Translations under genes and position numbers: made by a program | The notes under the pieces: generated by a model | Seen by the model: the letters and a program-made list of their open reading frames with translations, nothing else | Databases searched by the model: none | Told to the model about the DNA's origin: nothing | NCBI GenBank assembly: GCA_947569365.1 | Contig: CANOSM010000004.1 | Coordinates: forward strand, 77,261-118,437 | Source of the DNA: an uncultured Clostridium sp. | GTDB taxonomy: Bacteria; Bacillota; Clostridia; TANB77; CAG-508 | Direction: 5' to 3' | Length of the DNA: 41,177 nucleotides | Shown here: positions 8,701-19,674 of the stretch, piece after piece | How positions within the stretch are numbered: the first letter of the stretch is position 1 | How the letters are laid out: each line of letters opens with the position of its first letter

Positions 8701-9193
8701 ATGAGTAATAGCAATTATAATATTGATATATCAAAAATAATTGATGATATGGAACTATTTGAATTTCGTATTAAAAGAAATCAATACTTTTTAAGTTCAT
8801 ACATTACCATTAACAAAAATGAATGAAAGCTACTTGTTAATTAAACAAATAGATAAGCGTTATGATAATATACATTATTACATTGTTAATAATAATATGA
8901 CAAAAGTAATTGGTAGATTTGATGTTGGATGTAGATCAACAGCTGGTATAACATATCATATTATAGACGAATATCAAAATAGAGGAATAGGACAAACTAC
9001 ATTAAATTTTGTTGTAGGTGATTTATTTAAAAACTATAAAGTAGAAGAAATTTGGATTTTAGCAATTAATGATATAAGTAAAAATATTGCATTAAAAAGT
9101 GGATTTTCTAAAAAAAGAGAAAGATTGTATAAGTTGAGTATTTCAGAATGTCTAAAATCTAAACTAAAAGAAAATGATTTAGGCGAGCGATAA
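8701..9193 (+). pseudogene. GNAT acetyltransferase, frameshifted by ATGA duplication
   Basis: The long reading frame (8819-9193) encodes a GNAT-like domain with the acetyl-CoA loop QNRGIGQT, but lacks an N-terminal strand-helix region. That region is in the preceding frame, from ATG 8701 to a stop at 8824-8826. The two frames meet at a tandem ATGAATGA; removing one ATGA restores a continuous frame of about 163 codons reading KNESYLL across the join. Neither ATG has a convincing ribosome binding site. The simplest view is a recent 4-bp duplication that broke the gene; overlapping ATGA-coupled translation is the alternative. The substrate is unknown. Confidence 0.6.
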
Positions 9194-9473
9194 ATGCAAG
9201 AAAAAGTAGTATGTACAGTAGTATATGGTATAAGGAATCTTATTTATAATTTATGAAAACAGTTTAGATACAGTAACTTTATAAAAAAGAATATATAGAC
9301 ATGATGTAAAACTATTTATAAGTATTTTTTTAAAGTGCTTCAGTTTAGGTTTTTAAATCTATATTGAAAATATTTAAGATTTATAGTAAAATTCAAAATA
9401 TATGAAAATGATATTAAAATAAATGAAAAAATAGTAGTTAATAAAGAAATAATGAAATGGAGGCATTAATATT

Positions 9474-9599
9474 ATGTCAGAGAAAATCTATACGATAGAA
9501 GAATTAAAAAAAATAATGGAAAAAGTGCTTAAAAAGTTCGAAGTAAAAAGAGCTATATTATTTGGTTCTTATGCAAAAAATAATTGCTTACATAGATGA
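9474..9599 (+). pseudogene. MntA-like nucleotidyltransferase antitoxin, 5' remnant
   Basis: After a good AGGAGG the frame encodes 41 residues ending LFGSYAKNNCLHR. The GS-Y-A motif is that of minimal nucleotidyltransferases of the MNT/MntA type, which AMPylate and silence HEPN toxins. The catalytic DxD motif and everything after it are absent, because the coding sequence runs straight into the start of a HepT-like gene in another frame. It is therefore a truncated remnant and cannot be an active transferase. Confidence 0.65.
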
Positions 9600-9860
9600 T
9601 ATTGAAAAGTATGTAGATAATATGAGTGTAAAAGATTTTTTAGATGATAAAAAAACAATAACAGCCTGTGCATTCACAGTTTCACAAATAGGAGAATTGT
9701 AAAAGAAATTGAAGAAGAAACTATGGAGAAATATCCTATTATTCCTTGGAATAGTATTAGAGGAATGAGAAATAGAATTGTACATGATTATGAAAATATA
9801 GATTTATCAGTATTATGGGGAACCATTAATAAAAGTATGCCAGAATTAAAAGATAAATAA
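9571..9860 (+). pseudogene. HepT-like HEPN toxin, truncated and frameshifted
   Basis: From ATG 9571 one frame reads YIDDIEKYV and FLDDKK, typical of HepT (DUF86) N-termini, and stops at 9700-9702. The next frame (9699-9860) continues with EKYPIIPWNSIRGMRN and RIVHDYENIDLSVLW, which includes the HEPN RNase motif R-X4-H. Adding one base near 9698 joins the halves. Upstream it is fused by a deletion to the antitoxin remnant, with which it overlaps. HepT is an RNase toxin; this copy appears dead. A terminator follows at 9945. Confidence 0.65.
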
Positions 9861-9944
9861 AAAGATATATTATTATCTAATGAAAATGATAATATATAAA
9901 TAATTAATTAATAACAATAAGACCACTAAAAAATCTTTTAGTAT

Positions 9945-9983
9945 AGATGTATTAGAAAAATTATCTAATATATCTTTTTTTTA
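9945..9983 (+). terminator. Terminator before the radical SAM gene
   Basis: AGATGTATTAGA pairs with TCTAATATATCT (one G-U pair), followed by eight T residues. Confidence 0.75.
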
Positions 9984-10065
9984 TTTTAAAAATGTGAAAT
10001 AATAATTATTAGAAAAATAACAAATAAATTATAATAAATAAGTATAAAATAATGAAAGGAAAAAT

Positions 10066-10965
10066 ATGTTAGAAAAATGTATTTTATGTCCATTTGAATG
10101 CAAAGTAAATAGAGAAGAAGGAAACCTTGGAAAATGTAGAGCTGGAAAAGATATAAAAATTGGACTATATTCACTACATTTTGATGAAGAACCTTGTATA
10201 AGCATGAAAAATGGTTCAGGAACAGTATTTTTTAGTAACTGTAATTTAAAATGCATATTTTGTCAGAACTACGAAATTAGTAGTAAAGAGTATGGTAAAA
10301 TAATAACAATACAAAAATTAGCAGATATATTTTTAGAATTGCAAAATAAAAACGCAAATAATATAAATTTAGTAACACCAACACCATATGTGTACCAAAT
10401 AATAGAATCCATAAAAAGAGCTAAGAAGAACGGATTAAAAATTCCTATAATATATAATACTAGTGGATATGAAAGTCTAGAGACATTAAAATTACTAGAT
10501 GGATATATAGATATATATCTTCCAGACTTTAAATATGCAGATAATGATTTAGCACAAAAATTATCAAAAACAAAAAAATATTTTGAAATCACAACACAAG
10601 CAATAAAAGAAATGTATAGACAAGTTGGCGCTCCAAAATTAGATAAAAATGGAATAATAAAAAAAGGATTAATAATAAGACATCTAATATTACCAAATCA
10701 TGTAGATAATACAAAAAAAGTTATAAAGTGGATTAATGATAATATAGATAAAAATGTTTTTGTAAGTATTATGTCACAATATTTTCCATGTTTTGAAGCA
10801 AAAGAAAATAGAGATATAAATAGAAAAATAAATCAAAATGAATATAAAGAAGTAGAAGATTTCTTATATTCTCTAGATATTGAAAATGGATATATTCAAG
10901 ATTTAAACTTAGAAGATAATGAAGAAAAATATGTACCTAAATTTAAAGAAAATATGGAACAATAA
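10066..10965 (+). CDS. PflX-like radical SAM protein
   Basis: This 299-residue protein belongs to the radical SAM group related to pyruvate formate-lyase activases (COG1313/PflX-like). The SAM [4Fe-4S] motif C-X3-C-X2-C is at C59, C63 and C66. An extra N-terminal cysteine set (C5, C8, C12, C24, in CILCPFEC and GKC) may hold a second cluster. Later segments VTPTPYVYQI and LPDFKYAD fit a TIM-barrel core. The partner protein is unknown, and no glycyl-radical enzyme lies nearby, so the substrate cannot be given. Confidence 0.85.
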   Translation: MLEKCILCPFECKVNREEGNLGKCRAGKDIKIGLYSLHFDEEPCISMKNGSGTVFFSNCNLKCIFCQNYEISSKEYGKIITIQKLADIFLELQNKNANNINLVTPTPYVYQIIESIKRAKKNGLKIPIIYNTSGYESLETLKLLDGYIDIYLPDFKYADNDLAQKLSKTKKYFEITTQAIKEMYRQVGAPKLDKNGIIKKGLIIRHLILPNHVDNTKKVIKWINDNIDKNVFVSIMSQYFPCFEAKENRDINRKINQNEYKEVEDFLYSLDIENGYIQDLNLEDNEEKYVPKFKENMEQ

Positions 10966-11077
10966 AATAAAAAAAATCAAGCTTAAAAATATTATAAATT
11001 AATGAGAATAATATATGAAAAAATGAGAAAAATATATTTAGGATATAGATAATAGAATTATAATGAAAAATTTGAAT

Positions 11078-11107
11078 TTGATTTCTATAAGTATTATATG
11101 ATAATAT
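11078..11107 (+). promoter_or_regulatory. Candidate promoter of the 6S-like RNA
   Basis: TTGATT (11078-11083) and TAATAT (11102-11107) are 18 bases apart, roughly 30 bases before the first structured bases of the RNA. Confidence 0.4.
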
Positions 11108-11136
11108 AAATTTAACAAATCAATAAGTAATCAATT

Positions 11137-11321
11137 TTCCCTGCATGGTGCGTGAGGACAGAGTTTTTAGAACCTACAAGTTTGGAAAAGGGAGTCTATA
11201 TCTCTAGATATGGCGTGTATGCTTGTATTTATATAAGAAACCCATAAATATTTAGGAAGACACCCACCTGTGTAAGTACAGGTCCATAAAAATTCTTTAC
11301 ATTAACGGCTAATGTGGGGTA
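11137..11321 (+). ncRNA. ssrS: Probable 6S RNA
   Basis: A 185-base noncoding stretch is GC-richer than its surroundings and folds as a long rod. CCCTGCAT (11139-11146) pairs with ATGTGGGG (11312-11319), TACAAG (11175-11180) with CTTGTA (11222-11227), ATATCT/AGATAT closes an apical hairpin, and ACCTGT/ACAGGT forms a side hairpin in the 3' half. Size, closing stem and an open middle agree with bacterial 6S RNA, which binds and inhibits housekeeping RNA polymerase in stationary phase. It has a likely promoter and a strong terminator of its own. The family call is from memory of its architecture, not a covariance search. Confidence 0.6.
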
Positions 11322-11368
11322 TTATTTAATAATTATTTATAATAGTTATTTATAGATTTATTTAAAAG

Positions 11369-11413
11369 TCCAATACTTAGATTAAAATAAATATCTAGTA
11401 TTGGATTTTTTAT
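11369..11413 (+). terminator. Terminator after the 6S-like RNA
   Basis: TCCAATACTTAGAT pairs with ATCTAGTATTGGA with one bulged base, followed by a T-run. Confidence 0.8.
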
Positions 11414-11434
11414 TTTTTTCAATATTAACAGATT

Positions 11435-11464
11435 TTGACTAAAATGCTCAATTATTACTATAAA
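11435..11464 (+). promoter_or_regulatory. Promoter for prmC-whiA-hemW
   Basis: TTGACT (11435-11440) and TATAAA (11459-11464) are 18 bases apart, about 60 bases before prmC. Confidence 0.5.
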
Positions 11465-11526
11465 TAATTGATTTTTCCCCTTTAAGGTGTTAAAATTATA
11501 TACTATATATTGTATCTGGAGGCAAT

Positions 11527-12396
11527 ATGAATATCAAACAATTAATAAATTATGGAAAAGAAGAATTAGAAAAAAATAATATAGATGAAGCTCTATTAAA
11601 ATCAAAGATACTTATGCAACATTGTTTAAAAAAAACGAAGGAATATATATTAATAAATTTAGAAAAAGAAATAGATAAAAAGGATGAGATTAATTTTAAA
11701 AAATTAATAAATAGAGCATGCACAAATGAACCAATACAATATATTATAGGAAAACAAGAGTTTATGGGATTAGAATTTATAGTAAATGAAAATGTTTTAA
11801 TTCCAAGAGCTGATACAGAAACTTTAGTATTAGAGACAATTGATATTGTAAAAAAATCTTTTATAAATGAAAAAATAAATATATTAGATATGTGTACAGG
11901 AAGTGGTGCAATAATAATTTCACTTGCAAAATATCTAAACAATAAAAATATAAATTATTATGCATCTGATATTAGTGAAGAAGCACTTAAAGTAGCAATA
12001 GAAAATAGTAAGAAAAATAAAATTGAAATAAATTTTATAAATTCTAATTTATTTGAAACAATTAAAGAAAATAATAATTATAAAGACATTAAATTTGATT
12101 TAATAATATCAAACCCACCATATATAGAAACAAATATTATAGACAATTTAGAGGAGAATGTAAAAAAAGAGCCACGAATTGCTTTAGATGGTGGAGATGA
12201 TGGATTAAAATTTTATAAACAAATAGTTAAAGAAGCAAAAGATGTACTAAAAGAAAATGGATACCTTTGTTTCGAAATTGGGTATAATCAAAGAAAAAAT
12301 GTTATAGGTATACTAGAAAATAATGATTATAAAGATATATATAGTAAAAAAGATTTATCAGAAAATGATAGAATCGTTATTGCTAGAAAGGGGTAA
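11527..12396 (+). CDS. prmC: Release factor glutamine methyltransferase
   Basis: PrmC (HemK) methylates the Gln of the GGQ motif in peptide release factors. The 289-residue protein has the N-terminal helical domain, the FMGLEFIVNENVLIPR linker, the SAM-binding ILDMCTGSGAI and the catalytic NPPY at residues 196-199. GGAGG precedes ATG 11527. The usual partner prfA is not adjacent. Instead whiA starts two bases after the stop codon and hemW follows, so the three genes are probably one transcript. Confidence 0.96.
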   Translation: MNIKQLINYGKEELEKNNIDEALLKSKILMQHCLKKTKEYILINLEKEIDKKDEINFKKLINRACTNEPIQYIIGKQEFMGLEFIVNENVLIPRADTETLVLETIDIVKKSFINEKINILDMCTGSGAIIISLAKYLNNKNINYYASDISEEALKVAIENSKKNKIEINFINSNLFETIKENNNYKDIKFDLIISNPPYIETNIIDNLEENVKKEPRIALDGGDDGLKFYKQIVKEAKDVLKENGYLCFEIGYNQRKNVIGILENNDYKDIYSKKDLSENDRIVIARKG

Positions 12397-12398
12397 AT

Positions 12399-13250
12399 AT
12401 GTCTTTTTCATCAGATGTAAAAAAAGAACTTAGTAATATTAATATATATTCTAATAAAGATATTACAGAGGCAGAGCTTTTAGGATATGTCTTGTCAGCT
12501 AATTGTAGAGAATTTGATGATTATATAGAATTAATTACAGAAAATGAATTTAATATTGAAAGATTATATAAATTACTATTTAAGTTAAATATAGAATATG
12601 AACCAGCTACAAATAAAAAAGTATTTATAGCTAGAATAAATAAAAATAGTTTGAAAAGCTTAAGAAGAATAGAAACAATAAAAAAAGAAGATGAATTAAA
12701 GGCAATTGTAAGAGGAGTTTTTTTAGGAAGCGGTTCTATAAATGATCCAAATAAAAAGTACCATTTGGAAATATTAATAGATGATAATGAAAAATCAATA
12801 TTTCTTCAGAATATAATAAAGAAGTTTGAAGTGAATACAAAAATATTAAGAACAACAAATACAATATATATAAAAGAAGGAGAAGAAATTTCAAAATTTT
12901 TAGCTTTAATAGGAGCCACAAAATCAGTACTTACTTTTGAAGAAGTAAGAGTAGTAAGAGAAACAAGGAATAATGTAAATAGAGTTGTTAATTGTGAGAC
13001 TGCAAATCTAAATAAAATAGTTAATGCATCTGTAAAACAGGTAGAGGCTATAAAATTATTAAAAAAGATGAAAAAATTTGAAACTATGCCAGACTATTTA
13101 ATAGAAATAGCAGAACTTAGAATTGAGAATCCAGAAATGAGTTTAAAAGATTTAGGAGAAATGCTTGAAACTCCAATTGGTAAATCAGGAGTTAATCATA
13201 GATTAAAAAAAATACAAGAATATGCTGAAGAAATAAAAAAAGGAAGTTAA
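12399..13250 (+). CDS. whiA: DNA-binding protein WhiA
   Basis: WhiA is a conserved Gram-positive regulator with a LAGLIDADG-homing-endonuclease-like N-terminal domain and a C-terminal helix-turn-helix. The 283-residue sequence begins SFSSDVKKEL, includes the FLGSGSINDP motif of the endonuclease-like fold, and ends with the strongly conserved SLKDLGEMLETPIGKSGVNH helix-turn-helix region. It acts in cell division and development in relatives. It sits tightly between prmC and hemW rather than with the usual rapZ (yvcJ) and yvcK genes. Confidence 0.95.
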   Translation: MSFSSDVKKELSNINIYSNKDITEAELLGYVLSANCREFDDYIELITENEFNIERLYKLLFKLNIEYEPATNKKVFIARINKNSLKSLRRIETIKKEDELKAIVRGVFLGSGSINDPNKKYHLEILIDDNEKSIFLQNIIKKFEVNTKILRTTNTIYIKEGEEISKFLALIGATKSVLTFEEVRVVRETRNNVNRVVNCETANLNKIVNASVKQVEAIKLLKKMKKFETMPDYLIEIAELRIENPEMSLKDLGEMLETPIGKSGVNHRLKKIQEYAEEIKKGS

Positions 13251-13255
13251 ATGTA

Positions 13256-14440
13256 ATGAAAGAAATTGGAATTTATGTACATATACCATTTTGCAAAAGA
13301 AAATGTTTTTATTGTGATTTCGTTTCATATGACGATAAAAGAGAGAGAATTAGACAATATATAGATACTGTAATAGAAGAAATAGAAGATACATCATCTA
13401 GTTTTACTAAAGAACATATAGTAAATACTATTTACTTTGGTGGTGGGACACCTTCACTTTTAGATAGTAAATACATAAAAACAGTTTTAGAAGTACTTAG
13501 AAAAAATTTTAATATTTCATCAGGAGTAGAAATTACTTTAGAATTAAATCCTGGAACTATAGATGAAGAAAAACTTAAAACATATCAAATGTGTGGAATA
13601 AATAGATTAAGCATAGGACTACAGACAAGTAATGATAGATTATTAGAATCTATAGGAAGAATACATACATATAGTGAATTTTTAAGTGCATATAATTTAG
13701 CTAGAAGAATGGGATTTAATAATATTAATGTAGATTTAATGTTTGGTTTACCAAATGAAACATTAGAAGATGTAAAAAAAGATGTAGAAAACATAATAGA
13801 TTTAAATCCAGAACACATTTCAACATATTCTCTAATTGTAGAAGAAGGAACTTTACTAGAAAAGATGTTAAAAGATAGTGAAGAGAAAGCTAAAATAATA
13901 GAAATAGAAGCTATAAAAGAAAATAAAGATATAAGTAATGGATTTAAACTACCAGATGAAGATACTGAAAGAGAAATGTATTGGTTTATAAATGAAGTAT
14001 TAGAGAAAAATGGGTACAAGCAATATGAGATTTCTAATTTTTCAAAAATAGGATATGAATCAAGACATAATACAGATACTTGGAGACAAAAAGAATATCT
14101 AGGATTTGGAGCTGCTGCTCATGGTTATTTAGATGGAATTAGATATTCAAATAAAAAGGTTTTATCTGAGTATATGTTTAGTTTTAGAGGAAAAAATATC
14201 GAAGAAAAACTAGACAGAGAGAAACTTGCAAAAGAACATATGATGCTTGGTCTTAGAATGATAGATGGAGTATCTATTTCTGAATTTGAAAGGAAATTTT
14301 CGTTTAATCCACTTGTATATTTTAGATTTGAGATAAGTAAACTTGTTGATGAAGGATTATTAGAAATAGATTTAGATAGTATAAAATTAACTAAAAAAGG
14401 AATAGATTTAGCAAATTATGTATGGAGAGAATTTGTATAG
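13256..14440 (+). CDS. hemW: HemW-like radical SAM heme chaperone
   Basis: This 394-residue protein is of the HemN/HemW group. The SAM cluster motif C-X3-C-X2-C is at C13, C17 and C20, in the context HIPFCKRKCFYCDF. TIYFGGGTPSLL and RLSIGLQTSND are further hallmarks. The C-terminal HemN domain is seen with LGLRMIDGVS. It lacks the extra N-terminal cysteine of true coproporphyrinogen III dehydrogenase, so a heme-chaperone or related role is more likely. It lies five bases after whiA. Confidence 0.92.
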   Translation: MKEIGIYVHIPFCKRKCFYCDFVSYDDKRERIRQYIDTVIEEIEDTSSSFTKEHIVNTIYFGGGTPSLLDSKYIKTVLEVLRKNFNISSGVEITLELNPGTIDEEKLKTYQMCGINRLSIGLQTSNDRLLESIGRIHTYSEFLSAYNLARRMGFNNINVDLMFGLPNETLEDVKKDVENIIDLNPEHISTYSLIVEEGTLLEKMLKDSEEKAKIIEIEAIKENKDISNGFKLPDEDTEREMYWFINEVLEKNGYKQYEISNFSKIGYESRHNTDTWRQKEYLGFGAAAHGYLDGIRYSNKKVLSEYMFSFRGKNIEEKLDREKLAKEHMMLGLRMIDGVSISEFERKFSFNPLVYFRFEISKLVDEGLLEIDLDSIKLTKKGIDLANYVWREFV

Positions 14441-14500
14441 AATAAAAGATTATTAATTTTTTAGTATAAAATATTAGAAAGTAACAAAAAATAAAAAAAA

Positions 14501-14527
14501 TTAGCAATCTTACTTGACAATTGCTAA
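14501..14527 (+). promoter_or_regulatory. CIRCE-like operator 1
   Basis: TTAGCAATC, nine bases, AATTGCTAA. This has the 9-9-9 layout of the HrcA operator (canonical TTAGCACTC-N9-GAGTGCTAA), but with altered inner bases. It overlaps the -35 element. Confidence 0.8.
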
Positions 14528-14541
14528 AAAGAAGATATAAT
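14514..14541 (+). promoter_or_regulatory. Heat-shock operon promoter
   Basis: TTGACA (14514-14519) and TATAAT (14536-14541), both perfect, are separated by 16 bases. The promoter is bracketed by the two CIRCE-like operators. Confidence 0.85.
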
Positions 14542-14550
14542 ATATAAGTG

Positions 14551-14577
14551 TTAGCAAAAGAAAAAATAATTTGCTAA
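14551..14577 (+). promoter_or_regulatory. CIRCE-like operator 2
   Basis: TTAGCAAAA, nine bases, ATTTGCTAA. It is a second degenerate operator at the expected transcription start, 50 bases downstream of operator 1. Confidence 0.7.
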
Positions 14578-14593
14578 AATAAGAGGTGAAGAA

Positions 14594-15607
14594 ATGCTTG
14601 ACGATAGAAAAAGAAAAATACTTCAAGCAATAGTAGAAGAATATATAGAAAGTGCTGAGCCAGTAAGCTCAGGGAGCCTAGTTAAAGCATTAAACTGTAG
14701 TAGTGCAACAATAAGAAATGAAATGGCAGAACTTGAACAAGAAGGATATTTGGATAAACCACATACCTCAGCTGGAAGAATTCCTTCTCAACAAGGATAT
14801 AGATATTATATAGATGAACTATTAACTGAAGATAAATTAACACTAAGAGAAATTACCTATATAAAAGAAAAACTAGAAACAAAAGTAAATGAATTAGAAG
14901 ACTTAACTAAAATTGCTACTACTACTATTTCAGAAATTACTCATTATACAACTATTGCAATTGGTCCAAAAGTTGAAAAACATATGATAACAGAATTAAA
15001 ATTTGTATCACTTGGAACGAATGTAATGATGGCAATAATTGTAACTGAATCAGGAATAATAAGAGAAGCAATTATTAAATTTGATGAGGAAATTACTGAA
15101 GAACAAGTAAGAAACTTAAATTATATATTCGCAAATAAATTAGTTGGAAAATCTATAGAAGAAATTGATGGTTCTTTTGAAGAATACTTAGGAACAGAGC
15201 TAAAAGCAGGAATTAAAGTAATAAGAAAAATAATAGATGAGATTAATAAAGTATTAAAAACAACATCAAATAATATATATCTTGAAGGTACAAATAAATC
15301 ATTTGACCTACCTGAATTTAAAAAGACAGAAATAGCTAAAGATTTTATGAATGCTTTAGATGCCAAAGATCTAGTTGCAGACGTATTAAATACAGGAATT
15401 GCAGAAGACATAAATGTATATATTGGTGATGAATTAGAAGATGAAAAATTAAAAAACTTTAGTATAGTAACATTTAATCATTTACTAGGAGATAAAGATA
15501 TAGGAACAATTGGAATTATAGGACCAAAAAGAATGGATTATGCAAAAGTAATTTCAGTTATGAAATATATAAGTAAAAAATTAAAAGATGATTTTAATGA
15601 TAAATAA
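14594..15607 (+). CDS. hrcA: Heat-inducible transcription repressor HrcA
   Basis: HrcA binds CIRCE elements and represses chaperone genes until heat stress titrates GroE. The 337-residue protein has the N-terminal winged helix with SSATIRNEMAELEQEGYL and KPHTSAGRIPSQQGYRYY, and the C-terminal GIIGPKRMDYAKVI motif. AGAGGTGA precedes the ATG. It is first in the operon and would repress itself through the two upstream operators. Confidence 0.97.
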   Translation: MLDDRKRKILQAIVEEYIESAEPVSSGSLVKALNCSSATIRNEMAELEQEGYLDKPHTSAGRIPSQQGYRYYIDELLTEDKLTLREITYIKEKLETKVNELEDLTKIATTTISEITHYTTIAIGPKVEKHMITELKFVSLGTNVMMAIIVTESGIIREAIIKFDEEITEEQVRNLNYIFANKLVGKSIEEIDGSFEEYLGTELKAGIKVIRKIIDEINKVLKTTSNNIYLEGTNKSFDLPEFKKTEIAKDFMNALDAKDLVADVLNTGIAEDINVYIGDELEDEKLKNFSIVTFNHLLGDKDIGTIGIIGPKRMDYAKVISVMKYISKKLKDDFNDK

Positions 15608-15641
15608 ACTTTAAATTTATAAGAAAGAAGGTTTAGATAAC

Positions 15642-16178
15642 ATGTCAGATGAAAATAATATTAAAAAAGAAGAAGTAGAGAAAGAAGATGAAGTAAAAGA
15701 AAATATTTCAGAAGTTGAAGTTATTGAAGATAATTCAGATGTTGAAGAAGATAAAACAAAACAAGAGTTAAATGAAATGACAGATAGATATAAAAGATTA
15801 TTAGCTGAGTTTGAAAACTATAAAAAAAGAACACAAAAAGATAAAGAGGGAATTAAAGATTTATTAGTATCAGATATAATGACATCAATTTTACCTGTTA
15901 TAGATAATCTAGAAAAAGCAGCACAGACACAAACAGAAGATATAGCTTATCAAGATGGAATAAAAATGGTACTTAAACAACTTAAAGATGTACTTTTATA
16001 TAATGGAGTAAAAGAAATTGAAACAGTAGGAAAAAATTTCGATCCAGAATTACATGAAGCAGTAAGTCATGTTACAGATGATAAACATGGGCAAAACATT
16101 ATAATAGAAGAATTTAGAAAAGGATACAAAATAGGCACAAAAGTAATTAGACACTCAATGGTTATAGTTGCAAATTAG
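15642..16178 (+). CDS. grpE: Nucleotide exchange factor GrpE
   Basis: GrpE releases ADP from DnaK. Its 178 residues comprise an acidic Glu/Asp-rich N-terminal tail, a coiled coil with RYKRLLAEFENYKKRT, and the C-terminal beta domain with GVKEIETVGKNFDPELHEAV and VVRH-like KVIRHSMVIV. It lies 34 bases after hrcA and 120 bases before dnaK. Confidence 0.97.
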   Translation: MSDENNIKKEEVEKEDEVKENISEVEVIEDNSDVEEDKTKQELNEMTDRYKRLLAEFENYKKRTQKDKEGIKDLLVSDIMTSILPVIDNLEKAAQTQTEDIAYQDGIKMVLKQLKDVLLYNGVKEIETVGKNFDPELHEAVSHVTDDKHGQNIIIEEFRKGYKIGTKVIRHSMVIVAN

Positions 16179-16256
16179 TTATTAATATTTAAAATTAATA
16201 TATATTTAGAACAGTTAGTTCTAATACAAAAGAAAATGTATTTTAGTTAAAATTAA

Positions 16257-18152
<1,896 letters not shown>

Positions 18153-18180
18153 TTTGCAAGATGACATAAAATTAAAAATT

Positions 18181-18218
18181 TGGTCGGGTAGCAAAATTAA
18201 ATGCTGCCCACTATTTTT
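18181..18218 (+). terminator. Terminator between dnaK and dnaJ
   Basis: GGGTAGCA (18186-18193) pairs with TGCTGCCC (18202-18209), extended by TGGT/ACTA with one bulge, then a T-run. It is unusually GC-rich for this genome. It probably reduces readthrough into dnaJ. Confidence 0.75.
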
Positions 18219-18388
18219 AATATAAAACTAGATTTAATAATATAAAAGAAAGCAATAATATTTTTAAATTATCTAAAAATATTTATAGACAATTTATATA
18301 TTTAGAAAAAAAGAATAAATTATTTTATAAAGAACAAAGTTATAAAAGATAATAAATAAGTTTATTAGAGTTTTCTTGGAGGAGTATA

Positions 18389-19540
18389 ATGTCAAGTAAA
18401 GATTATTATAAAATATTAGGAATAGAAAAAAGTGCTTCTGATGATGAAATAAGAAGAGCATATAGAAAACTTGCAAAAAAATATCATCCTGATGCAAATC
18501 CAGATAATAAAGAAGAAGCTGAAACTAAATTTAAAGAAGTTAGTGAAGCATATGAAGTTTTATCAGATAAACAGAAAAAATCTAATTATGATAATTATGG
18601 AGATCCAAATGGACCACAATTTGGTGGTGGTCAAGGTGGTGGATACTACTCATATGGTGGTGGTTCTGGCTTTGACGGATTCGGTTTTGAAGATTTTGGA
18701 TTTGGAAGTTTTGGTGATATATTTTCAGCAGCATTTGGAGGAGGAACAAGGACTAGAAAACGTAATGGTCCTCGTAGAGGATCAGATTTAAAAGTGAATT
18801 TAGATATTACTTTTGAAGAATCTTATTTAGGAACAGAAAAAACAATTAGTATAAATAGAAATAGAGAATGTACTAAGTGTAATGGAACAGGAGCCAAAGA
18901 TGGAGCAGAGCCACATACTTGTAGTGTATGTAAAGGAACAGGTCAAATAAGGCAAGTTGTTACAACACCTTTTGGACAAATGGCTACTCAGAAAGTTTGT
19001 TCTAATTGTGGTGGAGAAGGTAAGATTATAGATGATCCATGTCCAAATTGTAAAGGAAAAGGATATGTTAGACAAACAAATAAATTAAAAGTTAAGATTC
19101 CTGCTGGAATTGGAGAAGGTCAAACAATAGTACTTAGAGGAGAAGGTGAACCTGGAGAAAAAGGTGGTCCAAAAGGTGACTTATATATAAATATTCATGT
19201 AAAAAAACATGATTATTATTCAAGAAAAGCAGATCATGTATTATGTGATATACCAATTAGTTTCACAGGTGCAGCTCTTGGAACTGAAATAGAAGTACCA
19301 ATGGTAGATGGAACAAAAATGAAATATAAGATACCAGAAGGAACACAGACAGGAACAAAGTTTTCTATTAAAAATAAAGGATTTAAATCAGTTAATAATA
19401 ATTGGTATGGTGATTTTGTATTTACAGTAATTGTTCAAGTACCAAAAAGGTTAACATCAGAACAGAGAGAGTTATTATCAAAACTTGCACTTACAATGAA
19501 TGAGCAACCACCAATTAAGAAAAAAGGAATATTCGGATAA
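18389..19540 (+). CDS. dnaJ: Chaperone DnaJ (Hsp40)
   Basis: DnaJ delivers substrates to DnaK and stimulates its ATPase. The 383-residue protein has an N-terminal J domain with the HPD motif in YHPDAN, a Gly/Phe-rich region (about residues 75-115), four CxxCxGxG zinc-finger repeats beginning CTKCNGTG, and the C-terminal substrate domains. GGAGGAG precedes the ATG. A terminator and a 170-base AT-rich gap separate it from dnaK, so it may have an extra promoter that I could not define. Confidence 0.98.
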   Translation: MSSKDYYKILGIEKSASDDEIRRAYRKLAKKYHPDANPDNKEEAETKFKEVSEAYEVLSDKQKKSNYDNYGDPNGPQFGGGQGGGYYSYGGGSGFDGFGFEDFGFGSFGDIFSAAFGGGTRTRKRNGPRRGSDLKVNLDITFEESYLGTEKTISINRNRECTKCNGTGAKDGAEPHTCSVCKGTGQIRQVVTTPFGQMATQKVCSNCGGEGKIIDDPCPNCKGKGYVRQTNKLKVKIPAGIGEGQTIVLRGEGEPGEKGGPKGDLYINIHVKKHDYYSRKADHVLCDIPISFTGAALGTEIEVPMVDGTKMKYKIPEGTQTGTKFSIKNKGFKSVNNNWYGDFVFTVIVQVPKRLTSEQRELLSKLALTMNEQPPIKKKGIFG

Positions 19541-19545
19541 ATTAT

Positions 19546-19590
19546 AAAAGAGATATTTTATAAAGAAAATTTAAAATATCTCTTTTAAAT
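19546..19590 (+). terminator. Terminator after dnaJ
   Basis: AAAAGAGATATTTTA pairs with TAAAATATCTCTTTT, a perfect 15-bp stem, followed by a weak T-rich run. Confidence 0.7.
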
Positions 19591-19612
19591 ATTTTCCTGT
19601 AATATTTATATA

Positions 19613-19642
19613 TTGACAAATATTACATATAAATAATAAAAT
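19613..19642 (+). promoter_or_regulatory. Promoter upstream of the anchored protein
   Basis: TTGACA (19613-19618) and TAAAAT (19637-19642) are 18 bases apart, about 30 bases before the gene at 19675. Confidence 0.6.
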
Positions 19643-19674
19643 ATTATAAATAAAAATATAAAAAGGGAGAAGCT

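Noticed and set aside
9194..9473. Short open frames between the GNAT and MntA remnants
   Set aside because: They are about 20 codons or less, lack ribosome binding sites and show no recognisable similarity; I see nothing supportable in this stretch.
18219..18388. A dedicated dnaJ promoter
   Set aside because: Only weak TAGACA/TATA-like strings are present and no pair has good spacing, so I did not call one.
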